Shown here: positions 44,808 to 56,448 of the stretch, one piece after another
Numbering within the stretch: position 1 is the first letter of the stretch
Layout: each line of letters starts with the position of its first letter
From: Okapia johnstoni
Lineage: Eukaryota > Chordata > Mammalia > Artiodactyla > Giraffidae
Reading direction: 5' to 3'
DNA length: 64,000 nucleotides
NCBI GenBank assembly: GCA_024291935.2
Contig: CM044312.1
Location: 49,482,001-49,546,000, forward strand
The notes under the pieces: generated by a model
Database searches by the model: none
Seen by the model: only the letters and a program-made list of their open reading frames with translations
Told to the model about the DNA's origin: nothing
Translations under genes and position numbers: made by a program

Positions 44808-45292
44808 CAGCCTTTAGAGTTGTGCAGTATACAAGCTGCTCAATTGTATTCAGGGGCTCTCATTAGGGCTGCAGAAGGCAATTTTGATCCTGGTTCCCAG
44901 CCTACTAGTCTCAGGCAGGCTAGAGCTCAGAAGCCTCTAGCTAGAGCTCAAAAGCCTCTCCCTGACCAAGAGGGATAGGGTGGAGGGTTCCCAAGCATTG
45001 GCTCCTGCTTCTCTACCTGGGAATTCTGACCAGTGTAGATGCAGCTCTCTTCAGAGCCCTGGATGCCAGTCCTGCCTCTGGCCCACCTTACTGTGTGACT
45101 ACAGACAAGCTCAGCCCTTTCCCTACACATCTGTGAACAGTCAGTGCTAGACTGGATCCCTGAGCCCTGCTCTTGGCAGCCTGTGATGCCTGGCACCTGC
45201 CTCCGCACTTGCCAACATCCCCTTGGGAAACCATCCCTGCCCTGGAGTTTTAAGCAGAAGTGACAGCATAAGTACGTAGCTGTCGTGACAGC

Positions 45293-45465
45293 ATTCATGG
45301 GCTTTGAAGTTATTTGACCCTACACTTAAATCCAGTATCTGCTACTAACCAGCAGGCAGTATGACCTTGAGCAGGAGTTGTTTTTAACTTCTTTGAGCCT
45401 CAGTTTCCTCTTTTGTAAAATGGGGCAGGAGTAAGTGAGCATGGTTAGTAAGTGCCATGCAGTGC
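45293..45465 (-). repeat. MIR SINE
   Basis: Antisense MIR: 'gctttgaagttatttgaccc', 'cagtatgaccttgagcagg', 'ttctttgagcctcagtttcctc' and 'ttttgtaaaatggggcagg'. Confidence 0.75.
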
Positions 45466-45574
45466 TATCACTGTCCTTCGCCTGCAGCTCCTGGGCCCCC
45501 AGAGGAGAGAAAGGATGAATTCTCTCAACCAACTCTCTCCTCTCTCTCACCCACTGCTTGCTCCCCTAAAATGC

Positions 45575-45765
45575 AGTCATAGCTTTGGGGTCTCTGGAGC
45601 TGGACTGCATGAGTTTGAATTCTGGCTGTTCAGTCTACTAAGCTATGTGACTCTGAGCAAGTTTTTTAACATCTCTGTGCTTAGGTTTCACATCTGTTGA
45701 ATGGGAAATGGTAAAAATAGTGCCTACTTTGTAGTACTCTTGATATATATGTATGCATGGATAGG
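45575..45765 (-). repeat. MIR SINE
   Basis: A second antisense MIR 110 bp on: 'gagtttgaattctggctgttc', 'ctatgtgactctgagcaag', 'taacatctctgtgcttaggttt', 'tgttgaatgggaaatgg' and 'atagtgcctactttgtag'. Confidence 0.75.
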
Positions 45766-46074
45766 ACAGAGTAATGCACGCACTTTAGTATGGTGCTATC
45801 TATGTATTTGCTAATGTTATGATAAAATGTGGAAACTGAGAGCCAGGGAGGGGAGTGGGATCTGCCCAGGTCCCACATTGAGCTGGTAAAGTGGAAGGGT
45901 CCTCATGGCATTTGTGACAAAGCAGAGGCACCACTGCTTCTGAAATCTCTCGGTCACTGTCCTCTTCTTGCTTCTTTTGCTCCCCACCCCCACTGTCCCT
46001 GAGGCTTAAGTAGCCGGTCTTGCCAGTGAACCTCCCTGCTCCTCCCCACCATTTATCCCTTGTGTCCCCTGCAG

Positions 46075-46180
46075 GCCACCGCCATGCACTCCGACTGCAT
46101 CTTCAAGAAGGAGCAAGCCATGTGCCTGGAGAAGATCCAGAGGGTGAATGACCTGATGGGCTTGAATGACTCCTCCCCAG
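46075..46180 (+). CDS. ADCYAP1R1: PAC1 receptor coding exon 3: start of the extracellular hormone-binding domain
   Basis: A 106-nt exon between CCCCTGCAG and GTGAGG; it enters in phase 0 and leaves in phase 1. It encodes residues 18-52 plus one base: the end of the signal peptide (about residues 18-20), then the mature N-terminus, beginning near MHSDC. Visible are Cys25, Cys34 (a conserved class B disulfide cysteine) and an N-glycosylation sequon at Asn48 (NDS). The region forms the first helix of the extracellular domain, which captures the C-terminal part of PACAP. Compared with the human protein as I recall it, it differs by conservative changes only (Ala41Val, Glu43Asp, Phe47Leu, Pro19Thr), so it is clearly the functional orthologue and not a pseudogene. 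Confidence 0.96.
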
Positions 46181-47984
46181 GTGAGGATGGTGGTGGGGAG
46201 GGCCACCACCCCCGGCACATCTAAGGTCAGCCTTAGAACTGATGTCCCCACCTCTGGCCACCTACAGAAAGTGGTGGAGGGTACAGGTCCCTGGGTCCTT
46301 CAGAAAGCCCTTTGGGGTGATGGAGCCCTGGATCTGCTCTGGGCAGTGATGCTGGGGTTGCCCTCCTTGGGGATGGCCTGCCTAGATGCCTCCCTCTGAA
46401 AGGGGCTATTCCAGGTGACTGCATGTGGCCGCCTTCACTCTCATGGGACCCGAGAATGAGTTGGTATCTGGGTTGAGCAGCCAACCAGGCTGTCAGAGAG
46501 CTCATTAGCAGGCAGCCTGGGTCTCATAGCAGAAGGGACACAGCTGTTGCTGGTGGCCAAGCTAGAGAACACCTGGTCAACTCAGAGCATGAGATGTGGG
46601 ATCTTGCCCATCTCCTCTGCTCACTCCATCAGAGGGCAGAGAACAGGGTGGCAGCAGGAAGCCCAGCCCTGTGTGTGTCTGGTGCTGCTGTTCTCCTGGG
46701 GCTGCTATGAGCATGGGGGGCAGGAGGCTGCTTCCTTAGGCTGGATGGTGCCACACATAGCAGGACATTTAGTGGCCCTAGCTCTCCCATTAGATGCCTG
46801 TTAACACCCCCTAATCTCAGTGACAACCCCCAAAGCCTCACATTACCAGATGTCCCAAGGGAGTGGCATGGCCCCTGGCTGCTAACCGGGCTGCTAACCC
46901 TGGTCCTGTGTACCGTTTCCTCTTATGGGATGCTTAGGCCCATAGAGCAAGGGCACCCTGACCCCAGCAGGGCCAGAAAGAGGGTCTACATGGGAAGCTG
47001 GGGACTTGAGGGTAGGGAGCATCACTGGAGAACTCGCCAGACTTTCCCATGCCTCAGTCACTAGAAGGTGGGGCTCTCTGCCCCCTCTAGACGGATCCAC
47101 TTTTCTCTTTGGTCCTCCCCATTCGAAGGGAGCTCTTCTGAGCACCATTTATTTAAATAGTTGATTAGCCTACAGACCAGTTAATTGTAATGGTCCCTCT
47201 GGGCTGAACTCCCTAGCCAGTCAGCTCAGCAAACATTAACTAGTAATGGAGTCCCTCCCAGCCATGCTGGCCTTTCCCTCCAGCCAAGCTCTTGTTCAGC
47301 CCTACCTGAGGCCAAAAGTGGATTTGAGGCCCCACCAGCCAGGGAAACCAAGGCGGCAGCCCAGATGGGCACACACTTGCAAGAGACTCAAACAATAGCT
47401 AATCCAGGCCTCTTTGTCTAGAGGATGGGATCGTGGAGCCCAGAGGGCAGCGATTCTTTGGGACCGTGGGAAGAGGGAGTGTCAGACTCAGGTGGGCCTG
47501 GAACCCAAGCACCCTGCCTCCCAGCATGAGGCCATTGTTCCCGAGAGAATCCATCCCTGAGAGAGGCCACTGTTACCTGAATCACAGGTCTCAGATATAC
47601 TTGGGACTGAGCGGTAGGAAGCATCAGGTAGGGACAGGTGGAGATGGGAGGTGGGGTGGGGCCTGGGCCCACAGGTGTTCAAATGAATTGCACCCATGGA
47701 GCCCTGGGCAGGAGGAGGACAAGAGGCCCCTCCTGCAAGGGTTTCCTGGCAGAAGAGTGAATGTGGGCGAGGCAGGTGTAATGATGGGTACCACCCAAGA
47801 GGGGCAGGTCAGAACGGCTGGGAGGGGCTCTCACCCCCAGGTGCACTCAGGAGAGGACAGATGAAAGGAATTCTCTGCAGGGAAAGATTTATGGAGAAGG
47901 TGGCATTTAAACCAGATCCTTGGTCCTCACACCTGGCTGCGTGTGCCTCAGGCCAGGCAGCTTTTAGGAAAATGTAGCCAAGAC

Positions 47985-48090
47985 CCAGTCCAAACCAGTT
48001 CAACCAGAACCTCAGCCTGTCATAGTCACCATGATTTTTAAAGGCTCCCCAGGCGATTCTGATGAGAATCTAGGCTGAGAACCCCAGAGT
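47985..48090 (+). repeat. MER5-like hAT fragment
   Basis: 'tagtcaccatgatttttaaaggctcc', 'ccaggcgattctgatgagaatc' and 'taggctgagaacccc' look like a terminal half of a MER5-type element. Confidence 0.5.
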
Positions 48091-48879
48091 TAGGCCCTGG
48101 GGAGGGGTAACTCTTGACAGTAGGTGAGAGCCGAGGGATGGATGATTGGGGAGAACATTCTAGGCTGAGGGAATCACAGCAGCAAGAGGCAGATGGGGAA
48201 GGGGAGTGAGTAGGTCCCTATATCTGGAACCCTGAATTGGAGTTGGTGGGGGTGGGCTAGAGGGAGGTGTGGCTGAGGGCCAGGGAGCAGGTATCTGTGT
48301 GTTGTGTGTCCACTGCCACTGGAGCTGGAGGTAGGAGGGGGTGGCACTGGGGGCTTCTTCCCCCAAGCTGCTATCTCTCCAGCTTTTCCCAGGACACCAC
48401 CTGGACCTCCTTCCTCTAACCCTGCCTTGGGGACCCTGTGAGTCAGGTCACCTTCAAAGCTGAACTTGAGCAAGGGATCTCAAGCCTATGGAAGAATTCC
48501 ACTGACCCACCCACCAGCTCATTCATTCACTCACTCACTCATCCCCTCACCCTCTCACTCATTCAACTCCCATGACAAGCTGGCATCTTGGGTCCTGCCT
48601 GGTGGAGTGCGGGCAAGGTCGGGAAGGATGGCGGCCTGCCAAGAGAGAGGTTCACACACTGATAGCCCTACCTGTAGAGTTCTCCTGGGGAGTGTGGAGA
48701 CATCTCTAGGGAATAGGTCAGTGCAGTTCAGACCATCTGGGAAGGCTTTCTGGAAGAGCAGAGAGGGGTTAGGGGACCAGATTTGGGCTTTGGAGGGCAG
48801 ATGGAGAAGTCAGGGAAGTGCCAGGTGGGGTCTGACCCCAGTAAAAGTAGGAAGGGGGCAGTGAGTATGATCAGAGGGA

Positions 48880-49180
48880 ATTGTGACAGCTGGCACTCAG
48901 ATACCAGGGGCCAGGTTCACAATTCACAATTCACAATTCACAATTCACAATGAATTCACACATTCACAATTGCATAGCGTAGCTCATTTAAACCTCGCCA
49001 ACCTACAAGCTGGGTAGCATTTTCCTCCCATTTTCTGGATGAGGCTGTATAGACTCACAGAGGGTAGATCACTCACTGCCTGTTACCTGGTAAGTTACAC
49101 AGCCTGGAAAGGTGGAGTCAGGACATGCCTTTGATCCTTCCAGAGTTCGTGCTCTCTGATCACTAGACTGCATTTCAGCT
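48880..49180 (+). repeat. MIR SINE with internal heptamer expansion
   Basis: 'gtgacagctggcactcagatacc' leads into a heptamer repeat, then MIR resumes with 'gtagctcatttaaacctcgcc', 'cccattttctggatgaggctgt', 'gactcacagagggtagatcac' and 'cctttgatccttccagagttcg'. Confidence 0.65.
48916..48950. repeat. (TTCACAA)5 tandem heptamer
   Basis: Five perfect tandem copies of TTCACAA, followed by a broken copy ('tgaattcacacattcacaattg'). Perfect heptamer arrays are unusual, and this one sits inside a MIR. Confidence 0.95.
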
Positions 49181-49727
49181 CAGAAAGGAGGAAGGAGACA
49201 GCCCCACCCCCGCATCCCTCTGGCTGCAGTGAAAGGTCACAGGGCAGAGGAAGTTGAAATGAGGCTAGAGAGAGGACTTGGGAGAAAGGAGAGCCTTACA
49301 TCTGCACCCCCCGCGAAGGCCTGCAATTTTCTTGGCTATTAAAGGCCAGAGGGTGTTTGTGTTTCCAATGGCCGGGCTGGCTAGAGGCTTCAGTCTCTAG
49401 TGACCTGCTTGGCTAGGTCTCCCAGGCCGCAGCTTCAGCCTTGTGGAAGGAGAGGGGCAGGTAGAGGGGAGGCGTCAGTATCCAGCTCTGCTCACTTCAG
49501 GGGTCCTTCCTGCTGGCTGGGGTTGGAGGAGCCCCACCTTGAGGGTCCTTCAGAGCAGGGGGCCTCTGGGCACTCCAGTGCAGATGTCCTGGGGCATATC
49601 AGCCATCCTGTCAGCTGCCAGGGCTTGGGCTTGACTCAATACTCAGGCTGGGTCCTCGGGACATCCTTGGCTTCAGGTTTCACATGCTTATGAACCAGGG
49701 ATAGCCATTTATCCCATCGCGCCTTGT

Positions 49728-49872
49728 AGAGCTTTCAGGAGCATTTAAAGATGCTGATGGTCAGGCCCTCCCCAAAGCAATGTGGGGAGCACTTGGGCAG
49801 GGTGCTTGTTGAGAGTGTGTGTTAAAAGCCTCTCAATGATTCTAGAGTGTATCCAAGTTTTAGAACCACTGG
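49728..49872 (+). repeat. MER5-like hAT element
   Basis: 'gaggcatttaaagatgctgatgg'-like text (from 49738), 'gtgtgttaaaagcctctcaatg', 'attctagagtgtatccaag' and terminal 'tttagaaccactgg' fit a MER5-type element. Confidence 0.5.
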
Positions 49873-50227
49873 TTTGGTCAGAGAAGAGCATCCTCCAGGA
49901 TTCTCATGTTAACTCAGGCCAGAGAGCAGCACTCAGAGCCCAGGCAAACCCAGTTGGGAGCCAAGAGTCCAATCTGACAGTAACCAAGAGTCAGCAGTTG
50001 TGCATTCTGGTATTGATATCTGTGCTTGGGGTGAATGGAGAGAGACCAGCTCTCCTGCTACACCCTTTCTCAGCACCTTCCCTGACCCTTCTGTCCCAAG
50101 CGCATGCGCTGTGCGTGGAACATTGGTCAAGGGTCAGCCAGTGTCACTGAAACACACCTGAACAGGGAAATCTGTCAGCCTTTTCCAGTGACTGTGAATG
50201 TGAATTCACGGCAACACTTTTATATAT

Positions 50228-50437
50228 GTTTTTCTGCTGATGGCTCAGCAGTAAAGAATCTGCCTGCAATGTAGGAGATATGGGTTCAATCCTGGATCAG
50301 GAAGATCCCCTGGAGGAGGAAATGCAAATCCACTCCAGTATTCTTTCCTGGAGAATCCCATGGACAGAGCAGCCTGGTGGGCTACGGTCCAAAGGGTCAC
50401 AAAGTTGGACACGACTAAGCAACTGAGCATGAGCATG
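50228..50437 (+). mobile_element. Bov-tA SINE
   Basis: Sense SINE beginning 'ctgctgatggctcagcagtaaag' (the first head bases are altered) and running to 'ggacacgactaagcaactgagc'. Confidence 0.9.
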
Positions 50438-50449
50438 TATTAATTATAC

Positions 50450-50801
50450 TACTTGTGGGCTTCCTTGGTAGCTCAGCTGGTAAAGAATCCACCTGCAGTG
50501 CAGGAGGCCCTGGTTCAATTCCTGGTTCAGAAAGATCTCCTGGAGAAGGGATTGGCTACCCTCTCCAGCATTCTTGGGCTTCCCTGGTTGCTCAGACGGT
50601 ACAGAATCTGCCTGCAGTTCAGGAGACCTAGGTTCGATCCCTAGGTTGGGAAGATCTCTTGGAGGAGGACAAGGCAACCCTCTTCAGTATTCTTGCCTGG
50701 AGAATCCCCATGGACAAAGGAGCCTGGTGGGCTACAGTCCATGGGGTCTCAAAGAGTTGGACACGACTGAGCGACTGAGCACAGCATAGCATATTACTTG
50801 T
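50450..50801 (+). mobile_element. Head-to-tail Bov-tA pair within one target duplication
   Basis: A 5' SINE (50457-50573) that stops mid-element at 'ctctccagcattctt' is joined directly to a second full SINE (50574-50790) starting 'gggcttccctggttgctcag'. TACTTGT flanks the pair at 50450-50456 and 50795-50801, and no duplication is visible at the internal joint. This suggests insertion as a dimer, or recombination between neighbouring copies. Confidence 0.8.
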
Positions 50802-52074
50802 ACGTCCCCGTAATCTTTCATATCCAGTAAAGTGAGTGCATTGGAATGAGAACACTGATTTGTTAAAGACAAGATGTGTCTGTGACATGTGTGTGTAGCT
50901 GTGTAGCTGTAGGTGGGGGGCTCCCAGGAGGGCACCTGTGTCCACTTAAATCCTTATCCCTCACTAATCCTGGGATCCCCACCCCCACCCTCAAAGAGAA
51001 TATGGGATGGTAATGTATACAGTGGCCTTCCGGGTGGAAGCCGAGGGACAGTGATAAGCTGGGGAGGGGCACTGGAGCTTGGAAGGGAGCTTATGTGAGT
51101 AGAAAATACAGGGAAGATCATGGAGAGTGAAAGCAAGTTTCTGACTGGGTGGTTTCATCTGCACCATCCTTGGCAGGTTTTAAGGATGTTTATTGGGACC
51201 GTTGTTGAGGCAATATATTTAGTGGTTTTGTCCCTCATTCCAAACCCCTGCCTGCGAACTAGATCTTGAGACAACACCAAGTCCAGCTTCATCGTTGTGA
51301 CGCACGGAGAGGCTGAGGCCAGAAGTGGCCGTCACTGGCCAAGTCACACTGAGGGCCGGAGCCAGCTCTGGGACAGGCCCCAGGTCTGCCGTCCCAGCCA
51401 GGGAGCGCTAGGAAACAAGGAGACAAGAGACAAGGAGAAAGGACTCCTGTGCGTGGGAACCGGAGTTGCCTCTCTGAAGCGTCCCCAGGCCCACGCAGGG
51501 CACAGGCACCGCCTGCTGGGCTGGCTGCTTTGTTCTCTTGGTTCAGCCCAGGCAGCCCTGCCAGCCCCGGTGAGTCCTGCCAGCACCTCTTCTTTGTGGG
51601 GCTGCGGGCTTGCGTCAGTCTGGAGGCCTTCCCTGCATCTAAGTGGGCTGGTCAGGTGTGGTCCTCCTTGGGGGTCCCCCGCCCCATACTCTGGAGGAGA
51701 TGGAAGAGGGGGGCCAGCAGTGGCTTTAGCATGAGCAGGAGGAAAGCGGCTTGGAGGAGATGCAAGCAGCCAGCTCATTGCTATTCTGACCCAGCCGCTG
51801 AGGCCTGTCCAGGGTGCAGAGTGCATATTCCAGCCCCGACGTCCACCCTCACCAGGAGAGCGGCCTGAACGAGGGAGGGGGAACCTCTGCAAGGCTGGGT
51901 CCAGGCTCGCCATCCTTGGAGCAAGATCAGCTTCTTGTCTGCGCCTCCCAGCGGCTCTGAGAACAAACAGACCCCCCAGCATGGGGGTCTGCAGGGACCC
52001 TGCCTCTGAGGAACTCACTTCCCAGATCTGACAAAGGGTTCAGTTTCTGTCCAAACCTGTTTTCCTTTGGTCCT

Positions 52075-52250
52075 GTAGTTCTCAGACATAAGCCTACATC
52101 AGAACTTACTGGAAGGCTTGTTAAAACCCAGATTGCTGGGACCAGCCCCAGTTTCTGACCCAGTGGATCTGATGGGGCCCAAGTGTCCCTACCTTTGGCA
52201 AGCTCCCAGTGGCTCTCCTGCTTGGGGGTCCACACTTTGAGGACCCCTGA
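52075..52250 (+). repeat. MER5-type hAT element
   Basis: Starts 'tgtagttctcagacataagcc', then 'ggcttgttaaaacccagattgctggg' and 'tctgacccagtggatctgatgggg', ending 'gtccacactttgaggacccc'. The layout is full-length MER5A-like. Confidence 0.75.
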
Positions 52251-53109
52251 CTCCCACAGAGAAGGGCTGTGTCTTTAGTCCTCCCTCCACTCCCCTCTAG
52301 CACTGAATTCACAGCTGGTCCTCATTTTATGGATCAGAAACATTGGCTATAAAGTAAATTTCAGTATGTTGAATCATTTTTTACCCTTGAATTGCGTGCC
52401 AAGATGAGGGACTTGTTCTAACAATACCGAGGCACCCTCGGGTAGCTTCTCAAAAGAGGGGACTGCGCCTTTGTGTGAGTCCCCCTGGTCTCACGAGTGT
52501 TGAACACTGTGTGGAACTGGATGGAATCATCGCCATGACAACCTGAGATTAGTTCCTTATTTTGTTCCAGTTGGGGCTAATGGCTCTTTCCTTCTCTCTC
52601 CATTCAACCTGCCCAAGTGGTCTTTCCCCCTCCTGCTGTCACAAGGCACTGCCTCTCCTTGGCTGCTGTGCATATCAGTGTCTCAGTGGGAGCAGCCCCA
52701 GAGAGTGTGCCCGGCATCACCTCCCGCCCCAGCAGAAATCCCCCTGGGCCTGAATTCCTCTCACTGAGTCCCCATCAAGGCTTTTAGTGGGATAGACTGA
52801 GCCAGGAAGGTATAGGCAGGCTTCCTGGAGAATTGGGAGGCTTGGGGTGTCAGAGTGGAGAGTTCTCCCAGGGAACAACACTGGTTCTGACTTCCTCTGC
52901 ACGGGGAAGAAGAGGAGAGGAACTCTCTCGACCCTGAAACCACGTCTGATGAACTTTACCATCTCCTCCTTGAAGCAGAGTTCCCTGCAGCTGTGTCAGT
53001 AGTATCTTCCAGTTTTCCTTGTTTATCTGGCCACGCCTCCAAGTCTCCTTTGCCAACTTCTCTTCTGAGTGGTGACCTTCCTTTGGTTGGGGCCAGGCCC
53101 TAGTCTCTT

Positions 53110-53480
53110 CTCTTTTTTTTTTTCCTCTCAAATCTACATCCTCTCACTGGACATATTATCTGGGCCCATGGCCCTACATAACTTCCTTGTGCTGACTGCT
53201 TCTTGTTCTATTCCTCCAGTGGAAACTTCCCCTCTGAACACTAGAATTTTATCTAACTGCCTATTTGAAATCTAGTTCTGCTTGGCTCTTTGCATCATCT
53301 CAAACTAAACACACCCCAAATGACACTCTTGAGTTCCAGCTTACTGATTCCCTCCACCACCTGCTTCTCATCCAGCCCTCCCCACTGTGGCTGGTGGCTC
53401 AGTCAGCTAGCCATCCAGACACTCAAACCCAGGTGCCATCCTCGGTGCCTCTCTCCCCTTCACTGCATAAGTCAGGGTAG
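53110..53480 (-). repeat. L2-like LINE fragment
   Basis: A T-run at 53112-53124 followed by 'actggacatattatctgggcc', 'ggaaacttcccctctgaacac' and 'ccaggtgccatcctcggtgcc'. Antisense L2-type text, old and decayed; further L2-like debris at 53870-54020. Confidence 0.4.
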
Positions 53481-54024
53481 CCTAGACCATGGTGCAATAG
53501 CAAATGAACCTTAACATCTCAGAGACTTAGTACTGTAATGTTTGTTGCTTGCACATCACAGGCCAGTGTGGTGGGCAGAGTGGGGAGGTGGAGTTTGACT
53601 CCATTTTGTCCTTCAGAGATCCATCTCGGAACACTGCCACCCTGGATACGTGGCCTCCAGGGATGCTGCAGAGAGAGGAGAGAGAGAAAGGCTGTGGAGT
53701 CTGCAAGGGGTGTTTTTGAGACCCATTTGTCATCCCCCGCCCCACTCACCATGAGTGAGCACCCAGTCACATGAGATGGATGAGCATGAATGGTCCCTGG
53801 CACACTCACCAGTGTGTCCAGCCAGTCTGTCACCAAGTCCTGCCTCCAGACCTTCCTACACAGTGCTCCATTCTATCTCGGCCGCCATGGCTCTTCATCG
53901 AGCCCCACCACCCTCCTCCCAACTGCTGCCACATCCTGATAGACGTGTCTTCATGTTTGCTTTCCTGCTCTTGAAATGTATTACCTTCCCACACAGCTGA
54001 ATCAGGCCACGTGCCTCCTTGTCT

Positions 54025-54485
54025 TAAAACCCCTCTGGGGGAGGCAGAATAATGCCCCCACCAAAGATGCCCACGTCCTCATCCCACAAAGCCTGTGGAC
54101 TGTGTTGCCTTAAAAGACAGAAGAGACTTGGCAGGTATAGTTACGTTAAGATGAATGAGTAGCCTGGATTATTCAGTATAATCACAAGCATTCTTATAAG
54201 TGACAGGAGGCAGCAGGAGGGTCAGAGGAGAGAGATTTGAAGATGTTATGCTACTGGCTTGAAAAACGGAGGAAGGGGCCACAGTGCAAGAAATGTGGGT
54301 GGGCTCCTGAATCTGGAAAAGAAAAGAAAACAGATTCTTCGCTAGAGCCTCCAGGAGAAATGCTGACATCTTGACTCTGGCCCCTTTCTGACTTCTGACC
54401 TCCAGAACTGTGAGATAAGAAATCGAGTCATTGTAAGCCACTAAGTTTTCTTTGTTACAGCAGCAATGGGAAAGTAATACACCAT
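54025..54485 (+). repeat. Ancient interspersed repeat
   Basis: 'ggcagaataatgcccccacc', 'gatgcccacgtcctcatccc', 'cttataagtgacaggaggcag', 'acttctgacctccagaactg', 'taagccactaagttttctttg' and 'acagcagcaatgggaaagtaat' form a widely shared old mammalian repeat. A second, more decayed copy lies at 28700-29505. The family name is not assigned from memory. Confidence 0.65.
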
Positions 54486-55929
54486 CCAAGGTCTTCTTCA
54501 GCATTTGGCATTAAATCCAAATTTATTCCCGTGATCACAGACTATATGCCCTGGGCAAGCCAAGACCAGGGGTGCTTATTCATCCCACTTTTGCTCTTCA
54601 GTGTCTGACTCTTAACAGATACTTAATATTTCTTGAATACATGAGTGAACAAGAGGAAGGGAAGGAGAAAATGAGAAGATGAAAAAAAGGTAAAAAGAGG
54701 AGAGGGAGGAGGAGAAAAGGCATCTTGAAATATTCCAGCCCCAACAGCACTAAGCTTTGTTGGGGCTGGAGTCTGCAACAGATGGGGAGAGAGAAGCTGG
54801 ATGTATTGCGTGGGTGTGGAAGGAAGATGAGTCGCCATCCTTAGTTAAAAAAAAACCCCAAGGTGCTCTTAGGAGCCAAGACCCAGTTCTCATCTCCCTG
54901 GGAAGTGTTCTTGGGAGTACTCGGCTCTGAGGCTCCCGAGGCCAGACCCAACCCATTGAGAATGGAAGAGAGGACAGACCCCACCTCTGTTCTCATCCGG
55001 GTCCAGCCGAGAGGTGATAACTGTAGGACAAATGTGCACGAGGCATCCTGGGAAGCTCCGAGGAGACCTGCGTCTCCTTTGACCCCAGTGATGCCAGCCA
55101 GAGGGGTGGGTGGAGGGCTGAGAGCTCCCTATGGGATCGGGGACATTGTTCCATAAAGCAAAACTGTTTATCTATTCACAACATTTCTGACACCAAATGT
55201 GTGCGTTTTCCATACCAAGCAATTCTCCAGTTTTCTATGGACACCCACTGGATGTCCCTACAATTTAATTCAAATCTGACCCTAACTACTTAGAGTTAGC
55301 ACAGACCCTACAGGTGAAGGGTCAGTTTCAGGAGACTGCTCCCCCATTTCAGATGCCAGTTGAACATCGTGAGTCCTCACACTTAAGGTAACCCACACTT
55401 CAGTCTGACTTGGCTACCGATCAGGGGTTCCCATGGCCTCCTTCTCACACTCAATAATTTGCTATAATGACTTACAGAACACATTTACCAGTTTACTATA
55501 AAGGATTTTATAAGTGAACAGCCAGATGAAGAGGTCCATAGGGTGAGGTCCAATAGAATCCCAAGTGCAGGAGCTTCTGTCTTTGTGGAATGTGCCACTC
55601 TCAGGCATGTGGATGTGTTCACCAACCCAGAAACTCTCCAGATCCCATTGTTTAGGGGTTTATGGATGTTCCATTATGTAGGCACAATGGGTTAAATCGT
55701 TGGCCTTTGATGATTAACTCCATTTCCGGCCCCAAGGTGAGAGGTGGGCCTGTAAGTTCCAGTTCCTTAATCCCACAGTTGGTTGCCCTGTGGACCAGTC
55801 CCTGTCCTCCAAGAGCCATGTCATGAGCATATACTCAGATATGGCTGAAACAGGCTTATGAATAACGAAAGCTTCTCCTCTGACACCATCACTCAGGTTG
55901 TTCCCAGGGTTTTAGGAACTCTATGCCCG

Positions 55930-56312
55930 AGTGCCGAAGAATTGACGCTTTCGAACTGCGGTGCTGCAGAAGACTCTTGAGAGTCCCTAGGATGGCAAGG
56001 AGATCCAACTAGTCCATCCTAAAGGAAATCAACCCTGAATATTCATTGGAAGGACTAATGCTAAAGCTGAAACTCCAATACTTTGCCACTTGATGCAAGT
56101 AACTGACTCATTGGAAAAGATCCTGATGCTGGGAAAGATTGAAGGCGAAAAGAGAAAGGGCCAGCAGAGAATGAGATGATTAGATAGTATCACTGACTCA
56201 ATGGATATGAGTTTGAGCAAATTCTGGGAGATTGTGAAGGACAAAGGAGCCTGGTGTGCTACAGTCCATGGGGTCGCAAAGAGTCAGACACAACTTAGTG
56301 ACTGAAGCACCA
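55930..56312 (+). mobile_element. BovB (RTE) LINE 3' end, sense
   Basis: 'gaattgacgctttcgaactgc', 'gaagactcttgagagtcccta', 'aaactccaatactttgcc', 'tggaaaagatcctgatgctgg' and 'gatatgagtttgagcaaattc', ending 'gggtcgcaaagagtcagacac'. 5'-truncated, as most BovB copies are. BovB is the RTE element thought to have entered ruminants by horizontal transfer (established for the family). Confidence 0.9.
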
Positions 56313-56358
56313 AACAGTCAGGAATCTGGAATGAAGACCAAGTCTGTAATTCTTACTA

Positions 56359-56448
56359 TATCACAATATCATAGTCTCACAATATCAGAATCATTGTGAT
56401 TTATTGTATCACGATATCGAGTTTATTTTATCACACTATCATAGTCTC
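56359..56448. repeat. Short direct repeat in AT-rich DNA
   Basis: A 20-mer at 56359-56378 (TATCACAATATCATAGTCTC) recurs with one change at 56429-56448, with a partial third copy ('tatcacgatatcgag') between them. Three more ATATC/GATATC motifs occur in the spacer. Confidence 0.8.

Larger units (their letters stand above)
44313..46074 (+). other. ADCYAP1R1: ADCYAP1R1 intron 2
   Basis: A 1.76-kb intron from GTAAGG to CCCCTGCAG. It holds one Bov-tA and two antisense MIRs (listed separately). No further exon is seen; 44806-45290 looks unique and featureless. Confidence 0.85.

Noticed and set aside
51344..52018. 224-codon antisense open frame in intron 3
   Set aside because: Low-complexity Ser/Pro/Arg-rich, overlaps equally long sense frames, and includes MIR-like sequence at its edge.
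55930..56312. BovB segment as a possible active retrotransposon
   Set aside because: Only the 3' end is present, with no reverse-transcriptase or endonuclease frame.
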